Below are positions 58,590-64,000 of a DNA stretch of 64,000 nt, in pieces. The DNA is taken from the NCBI GenBank assembly GCA_025618425.1, contig CM046845.1, forward strand, positions 5,157,577 to 5,221,576, in the 5' to 3' direction. The position numbers and the translations under genes are program-made. The notes beneath the pieces are model-generated. The model was not told the origin of the DNA and ran no database searches. It worked only from the letters and a program-made list of their open reading frames with translations. Source of the stretch: Heliocidaris tuberculata. Its lineage: Eukaryota; Echinodermata; Echinoidea; Camarodonta; Echinometridae. Position 1 is the first letter of the stretch; the number at the start of each line of letters is the position of its first letter.

Positions 58590-61370
58590 GACTGGTATGT
58601 TATTTTGTTAATATCGCACAAGGTTTCTTGAGATCTTATTCACCCAAGTCGTTGGGAACCAAAGTTGTTTGCGTCATAGTTGAACTTTTATTGCGTGTTT
58701 GATGAAGCCATACATCAAGCTCAAGGACTTCGTTTGAAAAAAAAAACAGGAGCGGACTGGGAATGAACTTTGGGTGAAGATTTTTGAAGTGACCAGCCCA
58801 CTCAACCTACATCGACCTGTCCTAACTCAGCTAGACCACAAATCAATCGGCCCTTAATCCAAACTATCGAGCGGCCTATTAGGAAAACTCCCCAAACTCC
58901 CCATGGCCTGTCAGCCCCTGGTATAAGACTATAACTCTTTAAATTAAGATATAAGTTATATATACTTTCCTAAAGGTACACCATAATATAACAATGTTTA
59001 ATAATGGCAATATTTCGTTCGATAAACTACATATCAGAGTTTTAGAATTGCACGTCGGATAGTGTTGTATTAAGCATAGGGCGGAGGCAGCGTACGCCCA
59101 ACCCCTCCTTTTACTTGAAGTCCAAGAAAACAATCAGTGCAACTTGCAGTACGACTCCGGCACGCGGGGCTGCTTAGCTATACACCCCTGCGCAGTCTGG
59201 AAAATATTCCGCCCTTTGTTAAAGTATTTATGGATACACCACTGCCCGTAAAGATCCCAAGAGTGGCTATGTCGATAAAATATTCCACATTGATTGCCAT
59301 AAAGAAGCTCGAAATTTCAGTCACGTAGCAACGGGCAATTTGCATTATCATCAGGGGCAGATTAGGCGCAGAATATCCAGAAATTTGCAACAGTTGTCAG
59401 TAAATTTTAGAATCGTGTCTACTTTATTGTTGAGTTTGTGTTTTGATTTTGGCCATTTGACATTTTTTCGTAACCTAAACCTTGTCGAATAATGTCAGAA
59501 TTTTGTATCTGCTGAGAACCTCTGATTCCCTTAATCGTCATATTTAGAAATTAGAGGGAGTAATCTCATTTCGCTTGCTTGTTTGAAATATATTTTGATC
59601 TAAAGACTTGAATATTTAGTACCCCCCCCCCCCCCTCATTAAGAATGATCCTGTAATGTCCTTGGGTGTTACTTCTGGGCTGAATAATATTATTCATAAT
59701 GCTGAATGTTTGAAGCACAAATAGAGAGCAGTGGCGTGTGAACGTCATACAAACGAGGGGCATATTTATGTCTTATTTGAAGAACAAAAAAATAAGAATT
59801 TCTTTGGTACCGTTAGGAAATGAAAATTTATAGTGTAACCCTCTGTCTCTGTCTTCAAATGTCGACACTAACACTCACGGGCGTCGACAGAGGGGCTTTT
59901 GGATGTAATACCCTCCTCCTATTATGGTCTAGCGACGCCCCATGCAGGTTATACGTAATTCCTTCAAGCCGGATCAAATTGAATTGAGTCCTTTATCCAT
60001 TTTATGGATTACATTTTGAAAAAAAAAAACCAGACTACAACAAAATATGCATTTACCAAGGGAAATAGAGATCCTTTACCATTTGAAACCTACACCGCTT
60101 CTTGTCTTCCATCTAAATTTGTTTCTTAACAGTTTAATAATTTCATAAGGAAATATCAGCTTGTTTACAAAGTAAAGTTAGCTTTTTATATAAGAGGTCA
60201 GGATGCCTTAGATAAGTTGTCAGTCGTCGATAATAGGCTCCTGGGACATTGCTGAAGTTATATTCGTATAGATTCTATATTCTACATTACTAATCTGCAG
60301 TTGTGACGAGGGTAATGCAGATAGATTCTGGCAGAGATGAATGACTTAGTGTTATGAGGTATATCCGCCCAAGAACCAGAGATATAATTACAACAGCGGG
60401 GTGCCACACAGACAAAGCTAACGTTCTGAATACACACTGAATACACTTGCCATGCTAGCGTCACACTTATTTTGAAGAAAAAAAAACAAATCTGAGCAAA
60501 ATATCAAGAACAAAGAGCATAAAAACATTTTGCTTTTAGAAGTGAACATTTGATTGATTTCGCCACGGACTCGTTTATTTTTGATGATTATGATGTCCAA
60601 TCCGGCGGCAAAATGGTGAAGGTTCCTTGCGTAAGAGTAATTTTTCTAGAGTTTTTCTCTTCTTTTCAAAGACAAATTTGTTTGCAAAATTTGGTTGTAC
60701 ACACATCCTATTGTAAATTGTAAATGGCTTTAAAAAAATTAAAGAATATTTCAAGAATGTTTCCCTCTTTTTAATGTCACCTTCACTATGCCACTTGATT
60801 ATATACGCATCACCTCTTCGTGTTATGAAAGCGCGCAAAAACTCAGAGCAGATGTTCAAGTCTGTGAGCTACAATAAGAAAATGAAAAAAAAAGTATAGG
60901 ACATTTTATGATGATCATCCTCATAATAATCTATAGGGAACCCACATAGTGGATACAAAAAACCGACCCCCCCCCCCCCCCCCTCACCACACTATCAGAA
61001 CAAAAAAACATAGATGCTGTATGCTATACGCTTCTCAGACATTCTCAGACAGTTCGGCCATTCCCCTTCTAGAAACTCGCAGTTTAATATTTTCCCCTTT
61101 TAATATCAACGGTTTTGGTATGGTGGGCGAGTCACTTGACAGCTCGTATGAAGGCTCACAAGACCGAATATCCATGAGACCGAAAACATCGGTCTCGATG
61201 AACTTTGAAATTAATAAGAACAGAATAGAAGACAGAAGTTTCACGGGATCGAATTTCTTGATTCGATATATTGACCAATAACCATAACGTTAAAGCGACA
61301 GCAGCGTAATGGAATAATTCTACATTTTTACGTTGCGTGTGTACAAAACTTCATGAATCAATACAGAATT
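58590..61370. other. Noncoding stretch
   Basis: Mostly AT-rich sequence. It contains poly-C tracts at about 59622 and 60966, a CAGGAGCGGACTGGGAATG segment at about 58747 and a LINE-tail-like AAATTGAATTGAGTCC at about 59978. No gene is recognised. Confidence 0.45.
59622..59635. repeat. Poly-C tract
   Basis: About 14 C residues, in front of an element ending AGCAGTGGCGTGTGAACG (59727-59745). Confidence 0.9.
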
Positions 61371-61373
61371 CCA

Positions 61374-61676
61374 GGGGTGTTTCATAAAGCTGTTCGTAAA
61401 GTTACGCATGACTTTACGAACGACTTAAATATGACAAGCCAAATATTCTCAATCATTTTTAACTGCGTCAGCTAAAGTTGAACTGTGCAGATGCAGATGA
61501 ACATTCTTATTATAACAAACATTTTTAATAATAATCTTTGCCATAATTTAATTGAGGTTATTGGAAATACAGTCACACTTTGTTAAAATATCAGGAAAAA
61601 ACTTTGGGCATCCTATCTGGCACTTCATATTCAAGTCGTTCGTAATGTCTACGAACAGCTTTATGAAACACCCCCA
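61374..61676. mobile_element. 303-bp TIR element (GGGTGTTTCATAAAGCTG family)
   Basis: Left GGGGTGTTTCATAAAGCTGT and right ACAGCTTTATGAAACACCCC are inverted repeats. The subterminal TTCGTAAAGTTACG/GACTTTACGAACGACTT also has its own palindrome. Noncoding MITE. Its end words resemble the GGGGAGCGTTTCAT family, and the two may share a transposase. Confidence 0.85.
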
Positions 61677-61679
61677 GGT

Positions 61680-64000
61680 TGAATAATAATAACAAATCTG
61701 TACATTGGTTTATTCTGGAACCTAATCTTTCAAGATTATCAAAGTTTAACGCTCTTAAAATCTAAATCTATCCATTTTCTTACCATCTGTTGAAATATAT
61801 GATTTATAGACATATAGGAACGTCCTCCCCCACAACGCTCGTTGTACGCGAGGCGTCGTTTTGCTGACACTGAACTACGTGAGTGACGTGCGATGTCTTT
61901 GGCGCAACATTTGTGAGTGACAGCATACCAAAAGTGAATGAAAAATGAGCCATGTAAACATTGCGCGAAAGTACTGGCGCACGGACGTACTTCCTTCACA
62001 AGTTTGATTAGAGCAGGTAAAAGCTTTTTAGAACGTGTGGGCTCTCTCATCGACCTAGACATGTAAGAACAGAATTAGAAAATATAAATCTAATATAAAA
62101 AAAGAGAATATTGACAAGAACCAGGAGACATTTTATGATGAGGAAATGAAAGGAAACGATTGGGAGGAATGAACAAAATATCAAGGACAGGCTGGGCGTC
62201 ACCAAACGGGAAAGTACTTCACGGAATCAACAAAACTCAAAGGGCAGAAGTTAAAATACAACACTGAAATCAAATGAAGACGAAATAATAAAACAAAAAC
62301 AACCAGTAACAAGATACCTCAAAATAATCGGAAATGTATGAACAAAAGATAATTAAAATGAAGGATATCAACAAGATAGGATATTGAAGAGATAACTCAA
62401 GAAGAAATACAAGCCTACGTCATTAAAATGTGTAAACAAATATAGTAACCTCCATTGTCGGGGAAACATATTGTAAACAAACTTTCATAAGAACAGATCG
62501 ACTAGGATCATCATGAATATTTTATTTGCTACTAAAGATATAGATATAGGATTAAACCGCAGGGAATTTATTTGGTAGAAGAATAACAACTGCTTGCTCT
62601 CCGGGTGTTGTCTATGCCTCGTAATCTCAATCTTTCATTCTCAAGTATCCTTGCCATTCGCAAAATCTACCGAAGGGAATTGAGGCTTTGTCAATAACCA
62701 TTCTTCCTTCCCGCCATTGTACGATGCTTCTTAATGCTTTTTGTCACGCCTTTTAACCAGCTGATGATGTTGATGTGACGGTGGGAATTATCAGGATGTT
62801 TGTTTTTCTCTATTTACTCCTTAAGATGAAAGGAAGTGCGATCGCTTTGGATCCTAATCATCATGATCATCGTGTTTGTTTATCTGTACATACTTCCGTT
62901 TTAAAGTAATACACCTTCATAATCTCGCTACAGAGTATGACGGTATTAGTATATAAACGATTTATCACAAAGCGAATTATTATCAAGAGTTATTATATAA
63001 TTATCTTTTGAGATCTTTCAGTCTTATCTGAGTTGGATATATAAACTAATCAATATCTATATAATTCTATGAGTACAGAGTTTACTGCCGGAACATCTCA
63101 CACCTAAAAATGGCTGTTCAAGCCCCCCCCCCCCCTTTATTCCTGTTGAGTAAGACTAAGGGTGCGTTCATAGCTCAGTTGCGAAGTCGAATCAGCGTCT
63201 TGAAAGACAGTTTATGGAAGACAGTTTTGAAGCGGTGTTTCAGTAACCCCGTTGATAGTTCTTTTCTCGACGCAAATACGGGCTCCTCCTATTGCTATAA
63301 GAATTTCGCACATCGCGCCTTTTTGTGAGATTGGTAGCTGCGTTTTAAAACCATGTTTCTAAGAAGAAGAAAAAAGGCTCGAGACATAACCATGTTTTAA
63401 ACTAAACGCTGTTTCAGGCCTGAAAAAAAAAATGGTGCAATAAAAGCATCCTATTAATGCAATACCAAAACGACCAACTGAACTCATGTTGCCTTCGGTA
63501 ATCTATTCCTTAAAGGCCAGCTCACATGAGGTGTGATTTGCTGACGTTATAGGACAGCGTCAGTGGCTTGAATGGTCTTTGTGCGTCATGAAAGAATGAT
63601 ATCGTTTAACCCTTTCGAGACAATTGACCACATTTCGTGGTTTGGCTCAATAACTTTTGATTCAGAGCTCTAAAAAATATACCAGATACACGAGTAGAAA
63701 GAGCAAAAATTTCTGCAAAAACTATGTCCATTTTTGCTGGATGACCATATTCTGTTTGATGCTAAGAATTTTAAAAAAGAGAATAATCTTTGAAATCCTT
63801 AAATTGGCAACACAATGAGAGGTTCAAAATCATTGTTTTTATTAAAATTGGAATTTTTTTTTTAACTCTTTGACAGAGTTTATAACCATGTATATTAATC
63901 AAAAAGATTTTACACCTTATTAGCACCTTGTAGCACTAAAAGAAAATATAATTGTTGCCAATTTGAAGAACAAAATGTGATCAATTTAGCCCTTGAATAA
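61680..64000. other. Noncoding stretch to the window end
   Basis: A moderately GC-rich block at 61800-62050 has an unrecognised 107-codon minus-strand frame. C12 lies at about 63124-63135. AAGGGTGCGTTCATAGCTCA (about 63158) looks like a transposon terminus whose partner was not found. Otherwise nothing is recognised. Confidence 0.45.

Noticed and set aside
61739..62062. 107-codon minus-strand frame with several Cys and Arg residues
   Set aside because: No family recognised and no splice or transcript evidence; left as unassigned.

Overview
The window is AT-rich, intron- and repeat-rich eukaryotic nuclear DNA from an animal, not prokaryotic DNA. The gene content (an RGK-type small GTPase with GT-AG introns), a CR1/Jockey-type LINE, many short terminal-inverted-repeat elements, (GA)n/(CT)n arrays and long G or C homopolymers together suggest a marine invertebrate deuterostome. 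An echinoderm such as a sea urchin is my best guess, but this is inference from general look and not a proven assignment.

Only one host protein-coding gene can be supported. It lies on the minus strand from 25258 (ATG) to 9984 (stop) and has four coding exons: 25258-24646, 13784-13696, 10855-10651 and 10336-9984. All six splice-site dinucleotides are GT/AG and all phases agree. The joined frame is 1260 nt (419 residues) and encodes an RGK-family GTPase (Rad/Gem/Rem group), a class known in other animals to inhibit voltage-gated calcium channels and remodel the cytoskeleton. It has a P-loop, NKTD and ETSA motifs, a polybasic C-terminus ending in the RGK-type Cys-minus-7 signature, and no CAAX box. 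Its G3 motif is unusual. Its introns carry a 120-bp tandem repeat with perfect CRE palindromes, an inverted pair of CACGTG E-boxes, and several transposon remnants.

Layout. 1-5676: a tandem segmental duplication with a period of about 3.54 kb (copy 1 at 1-1999, cut by the window edge; copy 2 at 3540-5676), with a CT-rich array between the copies. Copy 2 has gained a 139-bp TIR element that is absent from copy 1. 5677-9400: noncoding DNA with LINE/SINE tails and a (TCA)n array. 9400-25700: the RGK gene. 25700-32800: upstream noncoding DNA with a perfect 36-bp palindrome and a small TIR element. 32800-37750: LINE tails, a 440-bp foldback element and simple repeats. 37754-40560: a 5'-truncated, frameshifted non-LTR retrotransposon on the minus strand. 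40560-64000: noncoding DNA with purine/pyrimidine arrays, a 75-bp minisatellite, a 440-bp tandem duplication, long-TIR elements and many poly-G/poly-C tracts.

I found no tRNA, rRNA, CRISPR array or new multi-gene system. The points most worth following up are the atypical RGK G3 motif, the intronic CRE cluster, the dated duplication/MITE polymorphism, and the absence of long G/C homopolymers across the RGK transcription unit compared with their abundance on both sides.
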